From Faecalibacter bovis (lineage in GTDB: Bacteria; Bacteroidota; Bacteroidia; Flavobacteriales; Weeksellaceae), in contig NZ_CP072842.1 in NCBI RefSeq assembly GCF_017948305.1, positions 2,610,501-2,674,500 of the forward strand: a DNA stretch of 64,000 bases, in the 5' to 3' direction. Both the position numbers and the translations under genes were made by a program. Positions 8,267-16,385 of this stretch are shown piece by piece (position 1 is the first letter of the stretch; each line of letters opens with the position of its first letter). The notes under the pieces are model-generated. The model was not told where the DNA came from. It was given only the letters and a program-made list of their open reading frames with translations, and did not search any database.

Positions 8267-8701
8267 TTATAATATAGCTAATAAATCAATTTCAAAAACC
8301 ATAGTTGAATATGGTCCTAATTCTTTTGAGATTTCGCGTTCTTTGTATCCAATTTCTGGTGGAATAACAAATTTAAATTTACTTCCAACAGGCATTAAAA
8401 GTACACCTTCTGCCCAACCTTTAATTACATTTTCTAATGGAAAAGATGCAGGAACTTTACGACGAACTGAACTATCAAATACTTCTCCATGAATATTTGT
8501 TCCGTGATAATGACACAAAACTTTATCTGCCATTGTTGGTTTTGGACCTTCACCCATTGTAATAACTTGGTACATCAAACCACTTGGCAACACAATAACG
8601 TTTTCTTCTTTGGCAAATTCTTCTCGAAAAGCAATTCCTTCTAATCTATTTTTTTCGATTAATTCTTGTTTTCGTTTAAATAACAATTCTGCAACACCCA
8701 T
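8267..8701 (-). CDS. FKBP-type peptidyl-prolyl isomerase, cytoplasmic
   Basis: The best start is the ATG at 8701 (MGVAELLFKRKQEL), giving 144 aa; an upstream in-frame ATG at 8746 lies in the leader and adds a non-homologous stretch. A charged helix (residues 1-35) precedes one FKBP domain: GLMYQVITMGEGPKP, VLCHYHGTNIHGEVFDSS, VIKGWAEGVLLMPVGSKFKFVIPPEIGY. The VIKGWAEG and Y/F/D pocket residues expected for activity are present. There is no signal peptide. A hairpin plus T-run stands about 50-105 nt upstream of the start and may attenuate this gene. Confidence 0.88.
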   Translation of the reverse strand: MGVAELLFKRKQELIEKNRLEGIAFREEFAKEENVIVLPSGLMYQVITMGEGPKPTMADKVLCHYHGTNIHGEVFDSSVRRKVPASFPLENVIKGWAEGVLLMPVGSKFKFVIPPEIGYKEREISKELGPYSTMVFEIDLLAIL

Positions 8702-8743
8702 TTTATAATTTTTTTCAAAGTTAGGAAACCAAACTATATGGCA

Positions 8744-8826
8744 CAAAAAAAGAGTTAAGGAATTCTAATGCTGTTAAAATAACAGATGAGGAGAAATCTT
8801 AACTCTAAGTTTTAGTTTTAAAAATG
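8744..8826 (-). ncRNA. Candidate short leftward RNA or leader ending in a nested hairpin terminator
   Basis: On the leftward strand a -7 match (TAATTTTG, complement of 8832-8839) is followed within about 75 nt by a stem of AGAGTTAAG / CTTAACTCT (8751-8759 with 8798-8806) enclosing a second stem CTGTTA / TAACAG (8771-8776 with 8780-8785), then seven T residues. This is a complete promoter-hairpin-T-run unit in the 320-bp gap between the serine-hydrolase gene and the FKBP gene. It could be a separate RNA, an attenuator for the FKBP gene, or the distal terminator of the hydrolase gene. Confidence 0.4.
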
Positions 8827-9021
8827 TTTTGCAAAATTATGAAGTATTATTTACTTTTAACCTATGTGTATTATTAATAAAACGTTAATAATATAGTTGA
8901 AAATATTCTTTAAAATGATTATAAACAGAATAAAATTAGGTTTAACGAGTAAGTTTGGTTAAAATTTTACTTAATCAGAAGTATTCATTTTCAGCATTTT
9001 AAAATGGATTTATATAGATAT

Positions 9022-10407
9022 TTATCTGTTAATTTTTTCCAATTTTTCAGCTAAATCATGAATATTTGATGCTCTTTCATCAGAAATTGGAACGTTAGAA
9101 AGTATAATAATTGCCGTTTGTTTATTAGCATTAAGAATTATGCTTGAAGAATTACCAGCAGTTCCAATATCATTTAAATACAGAATATCCCTACCTTTTT
9201 TCATAATATTCCATCCTAAACCAATGGACTTATTTTTATTTACTTCAAAAGTTGGGTGTTGTGTTAATGCTAAATCTTTGTTTGAAGAATTGAATTGAGC
9301 TTGAATAAATTTTTCTAAATCAACAACCGTTGACAAAATGCTAAAATCAGGAACTAAATCATTAGAATTTTTCGCCAACTCAGAATTTAATCCATTTTTA
9401 GATAAAATTGTTTTCGTCATATGATAACGAGATAAAATATTATCCTGAAATAATTTTTGAAACGCTGAATTTTGTGATAAGCCTAAACTAAGGCTTAATA
9501 ATTCTGTTCCAAAATCTGAATTAACATAAGATTTAGATGAAATATGATCAATCTTCAGATCATTTCTTAAATAATAATACAGCTTTTCTTGATGCAAGTT
9601 TGTAGGATTAATCGTATCATTTATAACTTTATTTTCTATTGATAATTTACCTAAACCTGAAGTGTGATTTGCTAATTCCTGAAAAGTAATTTTGTGATTA
9701 TCTTTAAATTCGAATGGGTAGAATTGATTAATTTCATCTGATAATTTCAATTTATTATTTGTTACTAATGAAGCTAATACGGAAGAAGTCAAAACTTGTG
9801 AAATAGAACCAATTTCAAAATTATTATTTTGATTTTCAATTGAATTTATGGTGTCATTTTCCTTTTTTACGCCAAAAAATTCAGTTTTATCTTTATTTAT
9901 TAAAGCGATGGATAATTGAGAATTATTTGGAAGATACTTTGTATGTGAATAAATTAAATCTACAATTGGATTTGATTTAGAAAAAATAGCTTCAATTACA
10001 TTGTTTTGTTTATGTGCAAGACTATTTACAACTGGCGCCTTTTTTGGACCATTATATGGATTAACAAATAAACCGTTTATCCTATCATTTTTATCAACTG
10101 AAATATCAATTTTGTACGAATTAATATTGAAATCACTTCGAAAAGAAGCTAATTTTTCATCTTCATATTTTATAAATTCATACGTTTCGATTGGTCCAGC
10201 TTTAAATCTTAAATCCATCAAAAATCTTTCTAATCCTTGGTATGCCATATGTTTTTGCATGGCAGGAGTAAAACTTTGATAAATTGCATTAAAATCTTTA
10301 GAATTAAAATCTTTTCTAAAATTTTGATATGCTTTAAGATGATTTTCTTTTTGTGCAAAAGAAAAAAATGGTAATACTATAAATAGTAATACAAAGATTG
10401 ATCTCAT
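9022..10407 (-). CDS. Beta-lactamase-family (serine hydrolase) protein with degenerate catalytic motifs
   Basis: The protein is 461 aa from the ATG at 10407, which begins a clear signal peptide (MRSIFVLLFIVLPFFSFAQ). Residues about 20-125 resemble a DUF3887-type NTF2-like domain, and the remainder is a class C beta-lactamase/penicillin-binding fold. HTSGLGKL and the YVN triad (SKSYVNSDFG) are present. However, the SxxK motif reads S-I-S-Q, and the HTG/KTG motif reads N-D-I before GTAG. The general base and the oxyanion-side triad are thus both altered, so it may bind peptidoglycan or peptides without hydrolysis. It is monocistronic. Confidence 0.83.
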   Translation of the reverse strand: MRSIFVLLFIVLPFFSFAQKENHLKAYQNFRKDFNSKDFNAIYQSFTPAMQKHMAYQGLERFLMDLRFKAGPIETYEFIKYEDEKLASFRSDFNINSYKIDISVDKNDRINGLFVNPYNGPKKAPVVNSLAHKQNNVIEAIFSKSNPIVDLIYSHTKYLPNNSQLSIALINKDKTEFFGVKKENDTINSIENQNNNFEIGSISQVLTSSVLASLVTNNKLKLSDEINQFYPFEFKDNHKITFQELANHTSGLGKLSIENKVINDTINPTNLHQEKLYYYLRNDLKIDHISSKSYVNSDFGTELLSLSLGLSQNSAFQKLFQDNILSRYHMTKTILSKNGLNSELAKNSNDLVPDFSILSTVVDLEKFIQAQFNSSNKDLALTQHPTFEVNKNKSIGLGWNIMKKGRDILYLNDIGTAGNSSSIILNANKQTAIIILSNVPISDERASNIHDLAEKLEKINR

Positions 10408-10586
10408 CAAATTATAATTTATAAATAATACTTGAATCAAATAAAATTTGAAAATCGTAATATTTCAACTTGTAAATTTATTCATTTTCAAATTTCAATT
10501 AAGGTAAAAATTTATAAAATAATTAAACGAATATAATTAATTAACTTGCTTTTTGAAGATCCAATTCGTACAAAATTAAGATAACG

Positions 10587-10594
10587 TATATTTG
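10587..10594 (+). promoter_or_regulatory. -7 box (TATATTTG) for the TPR gene
   Basis: An exact TAnnTTTG box lies 25 nt before the ATG at 10620; TTCG at 10565-10568 sits 18 nt upstream as a possible -33 element. Confidence 0.55.
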
Positions 10595-10619
10595 CAGTTC
10601 ATTTTAAAAACATTAGACC

Positions 10620-11393
10620 ATGTCTGAATTTGATATAACATCAGCTTTAAAAAAATTATTAAACGAATATTCGGAAGAATCAGCTTCTGAAGTTATCGAA
10701 ACTTTATTATATAATCCTTCTGATTTAACAGATGAAGATCATACGATAATCGATCAGTTACAATCACATTTTTTACGTACTGCAGCTCAAATTTTTGTTG
10801 AAGATTTATCTTATGATTTCAACACTTTAGTTAATTATTGGGAAGCATTTATCGGACAATTAACGGAAGAGCAATCTGCTAAAGTTTTAGAATATGCGCT
10901 AGAGCAAACAAATGTTGATTTTGTTGAAGATTTTATCATTGGCTACCGCAAATTTTATGTAAATCCTAAAGAATCTATTACTTTCTTTTCTAAGTTAGAT
11001 GCTAATGAATTTCATGAAATTAAGTTTTTCATTGGACGTTGTTACGAGGCATTAAATGAATATGATAAAGCTATTGAATCTTACAACCAATATTTAGATC
11101 ATCCCTATTTCAAAAACGAGGAAAATCAAGAACAAGCGAATATTAATCGTTTTTATATCAATCATACAATTGCGTCTTTATACTTTAAAATGAACGATAT
11201 GAAAAAGGTTATTGAAACTGTTGATGAAATTATCGAACCGATTGGTTTTAATCAATATTTAGAGAATTTTTCGAATCCAGAGGATGAAGAGATTAAGAAA
11301 TTTTTAGTTGAATATGCAGATGCTTTAGACGCTACAAATGAAACTATTAAAGCAAATAGTTTAAGAGAAAAAATTACTAATTTCTTTAATTAA
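10620..11393 (+). CDS. Tetratricopeptide-repeat protein
   Basis: This 257-aa, acidic, helical protein has no signal peptide. A clear TPR unit is IKFFIGRCYEALNEYDKAIESYNQYLD (quoted in part: FFIGRCYEALNEYDKAIESY), with a second around FYINHTIASLYFKMNDMKKV. The N-terminal 130 residues are also helical and probably form degenerate repeats. Such proteins act as scaffolds; no enzyme motif is seen and no partner can be named. The gene is transcribed alone from its own promoter and is followed by a candidate small-RNA gene. Confidence 0.75.
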   Translation: MSEFDITSALKKLLNEYSEESASEVIETLLYNPSDLTDEDHTIIDQLQSHFLRTAAQIFVEDLSYDFNTLVNYWEAFIGQLTEEQSAKVLEYALEQTNVDFVEDFIIGYRKFYVNPKESITFFSKLDANEFHEIKFFIGRCYEALNEYDKAIESYNQYLDHPYFKNEENQEQANINRFYINHTIASLYFKMNDMKKVIETVDEIIEPIGFNQYLENFSNPEDEEIKKFLVEYADALDATNETIKANSLREKITNFFN

Positions 11394-11491
11394 TCATTCT
11401 ACAACATTGATTAATAAAGGATTATAAATAAAATCACTACCATTATAAATAAATTCATTAAGGATTTATTTAAAACAATACTAATCAACTA

Positions 11492-11499
11492 TAAATTTG
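11492..11499 (+). promoter_or_regulatory. -7 box (TAAATTTG) of candidate small RNA A
   Basis: An exact TAnnTTTG match is followed by GCAG, with no coding gene downstream on this strand before a strong terminator at 11575-11604. Confidence 0.55.
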
Positions 11500-11504
11500 C
11501 AGTA

Positions 11505-11608
11505 CAATAATTCATTCAGATGTAAGGTTATTACAAGCTTTATTGAATTCATAGTATTTTAGGTTGGTTTATAAAAAAAGGGTTGAATAGCTTCAACCCT
11601 TTTTTATT
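11505..11608 (+). ncRNA. Candidate small RNA A of a three-member family
   Basis: About 100 nt run from just after the -7 box to the T-run. In order there is a stem-loop region (TGTAA/TTACA inside AATTCA/TGAATT), the linker ATTCATAGTATTTTAGGTTG (continuing GTTTA, 11547-11571), and a 13-bp terminator stem (11575-11587 with 11592-11604). The linker and layout recur at 36.0 and 36.4 kb. There is no conserved reading frame: the frame across the linker is preceded by a stop here. The terminator also closes the convergent brnQ gene. Confidence 0.55.
11575..11604. terminator. Bidirectional terminator, 13-bp stem
   Basis: AAAAAGGGTTGAA pairs with TTCAACCCTTTTT around loop TAGC. It ends candidate RNA A rightward and brnQ leftward. 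Confidence 0.8.
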
Positions 11609-11626
11609 TTTTAAATTGTATAATTA

Positions 11627-12910
11627 TTACTTTTTTCTGAATAAAAATCCTAAACCAAATCCAATTACTGATGGTAAAACCCACCCTAAGTCATATTCAA
11701 AAAATGGTATTTTATTTAAAGTTGTAATTGTTTCATCGCTAAAAAATCCTAATAATTTAAATAATCCTAAAGTTCCAATTATTGTAGATGCTATTAGTGC
11801 TCCTATATATGGTGCTTTGTCTTTAATTACTTTACCAAATAAAACAATATATAAAACTAGCGTTATGACAATTGGGTATATAAATGCTAATGGTGGATAT
11901 GCAAAATTGATAATTTCATCCACTCCTTTGATCGATAATCCGAATGAGATTACAGTACATGCGATAACTACTGTTGTATAACTAACTTTATTATTGAATA
12001 ATTCGCTAAAGAAAGAACCTACTGCAGATGTTAAAGAAATTGCTGTTGTTAAACACGCAAATGCCATACATACTGCTATTGCAATTAAACCATATTGACC
12101 TAGTAAGTTTGTAGAAATCTGAATCAATAAGTCAGATCTTTTGATTGTAGAATCAGAAACTCCCGAAGTTGCTCCTAAATAAATTAATCCACCGTAAACA
12201 AATAATAAGCATATCGCTGATAATGCTCCGGAAATAATAGTTACTTCAGTTTTACTTTTTGTATCGTTGTAGCCTTTCGCTTTTGCAGCTGAAATAATTA
12301 TACCAGCAAATATAACTGAAGCCAATACATCTAAGGTTTGGTATCCTTCAATAAATCCTAATGAAAACGAATCCATCATCGTTAATTTAGAAACTTCTAG
12401 TGTTTCCACTGGATTTACTATTCCAACAAAAATCAAAATTGCTAATAACAATAACAGAATCGGAGTTAAATAATTTCCGATTACATCAACAACTTTAGAT
12501 GGACGTATGGCTAAAACTAATGTTATAATAAAGAATGCTAAAGAACCCCAAAAAGGATTTAATTCTGGAAAAAAAGGTTTTAAACCAACCTCGAAAGTAG
12601 TTGCAGCAGTTCTTGGAATTGCAATTAATGGTCCAATACAAATCATAATAATTGTACCCAAAATTGCAGCAATATATTTATTAACTCTATTTCCTAAATC
12701 ATTGAAATTATCACCTGATTGAATGACAGATAAAATTCCTGTAAATGGCAATAAAATCCCTGTTAAACCAAAAGCGATCATTGCAATTAAAAAATTAGAA
12801 CCAACTTGAACCCCAATTAATGGTGGTAACAATAAATTTCCGGCTCCAAAAAACATTGCAAAAAGTGCAAAACCTAATGTTAAGATATTATTTAACTTCT
12901 TTTTCTCCAT
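11627..12910 (-). CDS. brnQ: Branched-chain amino acid transporter, BrnQ/LIVCS family
   Basis: This 427-aa integral membrane protein has about 12 hydrophobic segments. The N-terminal signature FALFAMFFGAGNLLLPPLIG is diagnostic of the LIVCS family, and GFIEGYQTLDVLASVIFAGII is the second conserved block. It imports Leu, Ile and Val with a cation (Na+ or H+) across the inner membrane. Length and topology match the family (about 430 aa). It is transcribed alone; the preceding 190 bp hold no other gene. Its terminator is shared with candidate RNA A. Confidence 0.92.
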   Translation of the reverse strand: MEKKKLNNILTLGFALFAMFFGAGNLLLPPLIGVQVGSNFLIAMIAFGLTGILLPFTGILSVIQSGDNFNDLGNRVNKYIAAILGTIIMICIGPLIAIPRTAATTFEVGLKPFFPELNPFWGSLAFFIITLVLAIRPSKVVDVIGNYLTPILLLLLAILIFVGIVNPVETLEVSKLTMMDSFSLGFIEGYQTLDVLASVIFAGIIISAAKAKGYNDTKSKTEVTIISGALSAICLLFVYGGLIYLGATSGVSDSTIKRSDLLIQISTNLLGQYGLIAIAVCMAFACLTTAISLTSAVGSFFSELFNNKVSYTTVVIACTVISFGLSIKGVDEIINFAYPPLAFIYPIVITLVLYIVLFGKVIKDKAPYIGALIASTIIGTLGLFKLLGFFSDETITTLNKIPFFEYDLGWVLPSVIGFGLGFLFRKK

Positions 12911-13100
12911 CCTCTATTCTACTTTGGATTATTATTTTTTCGTTATAATGCGGTCGCAAATTATAAATATTTCAATCTATAACTAAACTTAATAGCAAAA
13001 AGTTGCATAAGATTCTTAAAAAATTGCGTTTTTGTCATTATTTGATAAATACAGTAATATTATCACTAAATAAAACGTGAAGAATTTTAAATAATTAAAT

Positions 13101-13721
13101 CTAATAGGAACAATTTGATAGTAAATTGACTTTAATCAAACCAAAAATCATCATCGAAACTCCGATTAAGGGATAGCCTTCATAAACCAATACAAAAGTG
13201 AGAACGAAAAAAAGTAAACTCCAGAATAAATAATACAATAACCCGAAAGAATTTTCTAAAGTTATTTTTCCAATGGAAAAGAATTTTGGACTATTAAAAT
13301 TGATAAAAGCAACCGAAAAAACTGCGACTAAATTTCCAATTAAAAACGGTACAAGTGCTAATAAAATAAAAAATTCAATCGTATCTAACCAATTTTTGTT
13401 ATGCATAAAATTATCAAACACAAAGGCTATAACGAAAAATAAGATATTAATGTTTACCAATATTAAAACATGATAGGATGAATTAAAATTGATGATAAAT
13501 TGAAGTTCTTTTAAAGTATTTATTTTAAAATAATACAGAATTAATAATACAAAAATAGATGTTGTTAAAATAAAGGCACTTAAACTATACATTTGAAAAT
13601 CGAATGAAATATCATAATTTTCATTATAATATGGCGCTGAAAATGTCATCGTTACAAGTATAAAACCTATAACGATGACTGCAAATAAACACTCAGTTAG
13701 AGTTATTTTTTTGAAATCCAT
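13101..13721 (-). CDS. Hypothetical membrane protein at the end of the creD operon
   Basis: This 206-aa protein is very hydrophobic, with about six predicted membrane segments and few charged residues; no enzymatic motif was seen. It overlaps the 3' end of creD by 19 bp, so it is translationally coupled and belongs to that operon. It does not resemble the CreD domain. I do not recognise a family; a role in the same envelope process is inference from position only. Confidence 0.7.
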   Translation of the reverse strand: MDFKKITLTECLFAVIVIGFILVTMTFSAPYYNENYDISFDFQMYSLSAFILTTSIFVLLILYYFKINTLKELQFIINFNSSYHVLILVNINILFFVIAFVFDNFMHNKNWLDTIEFFILLALVPFLIGNLVAVFSVAFINFNSPKFFSIGKITLENSFGLLYYLFWSLLFFVLTFVLVYEGYPLIGVSMMIFGLIKVNLLSNCSY

Positions 13722-15085
13722 TCTATATTCTTAGAGTAATACATAATGATTGCTAGGATAATAAACAAACCTATACTTCCTACTAATAATGCATGTTCTT
13801 TTAATTGCAATACACTATAAATAAATAGATAAAGCAATAAAATAATCATTGTGATGCGAACGGTTAATTTCCAAGATTTTAGGAAACTATTGATAAAAAA
13901 CGTGATTAAACCTAAAGTTGCAAACGCAGAAATAAAATAAGCATAATCGAATCCTAAATATTCTGAAATTGAAAGTAATAAGACAAAATTGATACAGATT
14001 GCAAAACCAACCAATGCATATTGCACGATGTGAATATTGAATTTATTTCTATTTTCTATGAAGAAAAATGCCACAAAAGTAAGTCCGATAAACAATATTG
14101 CATATTTCGTTGAACGGTACGTTTTATCGTAATGATCGTTCATTTGTAAGAAATCGACACCAAATGCATACGTTTCAAAATCAATATTATTTTTCCAAAA
14201 TTGGCCATTCATCGGGTTTTGTTGATACACTTTCCACTGAGCCGTAGTTTTGTTATTTGTGGTAATTAATGAATCTGAAGGTAAAACATAACCATCAAAT
14301 TTTAGATCTTTCCAATTGGAAGATAAATTAACATTTGTATGTAACGCAGATGGTAAAAATTTTAAACTGTTAGATCCTTTAATATCAATATTTAAAATAA
14401 CTGAATTATAATCGAATGTTTTGGGATCGATTGAGCGACTCAAAAAGTTTAAATCTACATTATTAGATTCTGGCATTTCTAATTCATACCCGTTGTTTAC
14501 AACTACAACTTCACCAGATTTGAATTTAATTTGGTCATCAAAGTTTAAAGGATAACTTTTATTTCCGGCTTTTGCGATTATTTTATTATTAAATCCTTTT
14601 TCATCTTTTATTGCAAAAACCAATTTGGTATCAACTATATTTTCAGGTTTGATGTTCGCTTCAGCTACTATTTTATCAAAAGTAGGAAAGCTTGATTTTA
14701 AATTTAATTTGGAATTATAGACAACAACATCATATAAATTCCTTCTTTTAATCGTGTTATTTACATCTGCATCAATCCAATTTTCATTTGCAGAAACATA
14801 AATAATTTCTTGAGAAATGGTCTGTTTTCCTTTTTCATCTTTACCAACTATATTGTGTTTTATTTGTAAAAATGGCCCGTAAACAACCTGACTTCCACTC
14901 CACTTTGTAGATATTTCTTTAATTACATTCTCTTGCGATTCTTGCCTTTCTATAATTAAATTTAAAATGAAAGGAATCGGAATTAACATCAATAATGTTA
15001 ATCCTAAAATTATTAATCCTTTAGTCATTGTAGATTTTGAAGTTTCAACTTCTTGTTGAATTTCTTCTTCGAATTGATTTTCCAT
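13703..15085 (-). CDS. creD: CreD-family inner membrane protein
   Basis: This 460-aa protein has one N-terminal membrane segment (about residues 23-45, IILGLTLLMLIPIPFILNLI), a large extracytoplasmic beta-rich domain (50-310) and a C-terminal cluster of about five segments. That is the topology of CreD (E. coli inner membrane protein of the CreBC regulon, linked to envelope integrity and colicin/beta-lactam response). QVVYGPFLQIKH and GVDFLQMNDHYDKTYRSTKY match conserved stretches. In Bacteroidota it is usually preceded by a small winged-helix regulator, as here. Confidence 0.88.
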   Translation of the reverse strand: MENQFEEEIQQEVETSKSTMTKGLIILGLTLLMLIPIPFILNLIIERQESQENVIKEISTKWSGSQVVYGPFLQIKHNIVGKDEKGKQTISQEIIYVSANENWIDADVNNTIKRRNLYDVVVYNSKLNLKSSFPTFDKIVAEANIKPENIVDTKLVFAIKDEKGFNNKIIAKAGNKSYPLNFDDQIKFKSGEVVVVNNGYELEMPESNNVDLNFLSRSIDPKTFDYNSVILNIDIKGSNSLKFLPSALHTNVNLSSNWKDLKFDGYVLPSDSLITTNNKTTAQWKVYQQNPMNGQFWKNNIDFETYAFGVDFLQMNDHYDKTYRSTKYAILFIGLTFVAFFFIENRNKFNIHIVQYALVGFAICINFVLLLSISEYLGFDYAYFISAFATLGLITFFINSFLKSWKLTVRITMIILLLYLFIYSVLQLKEHALLVGSIGLFIILAIIMYYSKNIEWISKK

Positions 15086-15149
15086 AAGTTATGAATTACT
15101 TGTTTTTAAAAGTGCTTTGAATTCCAAAGTTTAAATACAAAAAAATATA

Positions 15150-15449
15150 CTATTTCATGTTTTTTATTAATTTTTCTAAATACGCCAAATGCTCCTGAAA
15201 AGCAAATTTTCCAAGTTCTGTTATGGCGTATGTCGTGTTGGTTTTACGACCAATAAAACCTTTATGTACAGTTATATACTCGTTTTCTTCTAAATTTTTT
15301 AGGTGCGAAGCCAAGTTCCCGTCAGTTAATTCTAAATACTCTTTTAGATCTTTGAATGAAATTTCTTCATTCATAATCAAAGCACTCATAATTCCGACAC
15401 GAATACGATTATCAAAGACTTTATTTAACTTATTTAAATCAAAATTCAT
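15150..15449 (-). CDS. Small winged-helix transcriptional regulator
   Basis: This 99-aa single winged-helix domain (PF13601/ArsR-like type) has MNEEISFKDLKEYLELTDGN as the HTH, the recognition-helix stretch LASHLKNLEENEYI, and the wing GFIGRKTNTTYAIT. It has no ligand domain or metal-binding Cys pair. It lies between a membrane protein gene (9 nt upstream) and creD (64 nt downstream), so it probably autoregulates the operon. The effector is unknown. Confidence 0.85.
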   Translation of the reverse strand: MNFDLNKLNKVFDNRIRVGIMSALIMNEEISFKDLKEYLELTDGNLASHLKNLEENEYITVHKGFIGRKTNTTYAITELGKFAFQEHLAYLEKLIKNMK

Positions 15450-15458
15450 ATTGCAAAT

Positions 15459-16073
15459 TTAAGATTTGTAATCGTATTTACGCACCATCCACGCACCAAA
15501 AATGATATGAACTAAACCAAAACCTACACTCCAAAATGCTAAACCGTTGGCAATAAATATAAAAGCCAATAAACCTAAAAAAATCTCTGTATAAGCCAAA
15601 TATCTAATTTCTGTCACAGTATCACGCTCTACATTCAACAAAGCCATACCGTAAAACAACAAAGTTGTTGGCGCTATATAGACAAAACTTAAGTGTTTAT
15701 AAAGAGCTAAACATAAGAAACCTCCAATTATCAATACAAACAAAAAACGTTTTAGAATTCTCTTCGTTGTAGGATTTATAAAAGTAATATTATCTTTTGA
15801 AGACTTTTTTATCATGAAATAAAAACCTCCAACCAAAGCTAAAATTAAAGTAATTAAAGCAAGTAAAACGAGATACAAATCTCTTTTATCATCTGGTTGT
15901 AACGAATACAATTGCATCTTACTTTCTAATATAATGAAATATGCTATGGCTGCAGATAGCAAACCTATAAATCCAACCCATACTCCACTCCATCCACTAA
16001 TACTTGTGAATTTTGAAGATTTTTGCATCATCGATTTGATTTCGTTTAAACTATCTAATGGATTTTCGTTCAT
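15459..16073 (-). CDS. Hypothetical membrane protein, first gene of the creD operon
   Basis: The start at the ATG at 16073 (MNENPLDSLNEIKSMMQ, 204 aa) is chosen because a full promoter lies over the upstream in-frame start at 16106. After a 35-residue soluble N-terminus there are six or so membrane segments, beginning with VWVGFIGLLSAAIAYFIIL. It has no known motif, but it is commonly the partner of the winged-helix regulator in Bacteroidota and could be its membrane-bound sensor or antagonist (inference). Confidence 0.75.
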   Translation of the reverse strand: MNENPLDSLNEIKSMMQKSSKFTSISGWSGVWVGFIGLLSAAIAYFIILESKMQLYSLQPDDKRDLYLVLLALITLILALVGGFYFMIKKSSKDNITFINPTTKRILKRFLFVLIIGGFLCLALYKHLSFVYIAPTTLLFYGMALLNVERDTVTEIRYLAYTEIFLGLLAFIFIANGLAFWSVGFGLVHIIFGAWMVRKYDYKS

Positions 16074-16093
16074 GATAAAAGTGCTTTGAAATT

Positions 16094-16123
16094 CAAAGTT
16101 AAACAAAAAATTGATAACACAAA
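16094..16123 (-). promoter_or_regulatory. Promoter of the creD operon (TTTG-N18-TAACTTTG)
   Basis: On the leftward strand, TTTG (complement of 16120-16123) and TAACTTTG (complement of 16094-16101) are separated by 18 nt, the consensus Bacteroidota arrangement, and lie 20 nt before the ATG at 16073. The -33 element sits in the T-run of the terminator just upstream. Confidence 0.65.
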
Positions 16124-16266
16124 AAAAAAGCTAGGATAAAATCATAGCTTTTTCAGTTGGTTGTAACTTATAATGTTACGATAGTAAGTTAATTAGAAAC
16201 ATAACATATTTCTCATAGTAGTTCTTCTATGGTTAGTAAAAAGAACGGTTGTTTTATTAATATTGT
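16121..16266 (-). ncRNA. Candidate small RNA D upstream of the creD operon
   Basis: On the leftward strand a -7 match TACATTTG (complement of 16272-16279) is followed after about 115 nt by a terminator stem AAAAAGCTA/TAGCTTTTT (16145-16153 with 16125-16133) and nine T residues. A separate consensus promoter for the next gene starts after it, so this is a self-contained unit in a 312-bp gap. It contains a possible 7-codon ORF (ATG at about 16213) and segments complementary to the linker of RNAs A-C (16214-16241). Confidence 0.45.
16125..16153 (-). terminator. Intrinsic terminator, 9-bp stem and T9
   Basis: TAGCTTTTT and AAAAAGCTA form the stem with an 11-nt loop; the leftward strand continues in a run of T. 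Confidence 0.7.
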
Positions 16267-16385
16267 TACTGCAAATGTAGAATAGTTTGTAATTGCATAA
16301 AAATGTTTTTAAACGCTTTTCGTTAAAGTGCATTTTCGTAAGGTGAATTACAATAAAACTTGGGTGAATTTATTCACAACAAGCA

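Noticed and set aside
9022-10407. Functional class C beta-lactamase
   Set aside because: Both SxxK and KTG/HTG motifs are altered, so resistance activity is unlikely.
16190-16213. Seven-codon ORF (MRNMLCF) in candidate RNA D as an attenuation leader peptide
   Set aside because: It lacks a run of one regulatory amino acid, and the downstream gene has its own promoter after the terminator, so classical attenuation is not supported.
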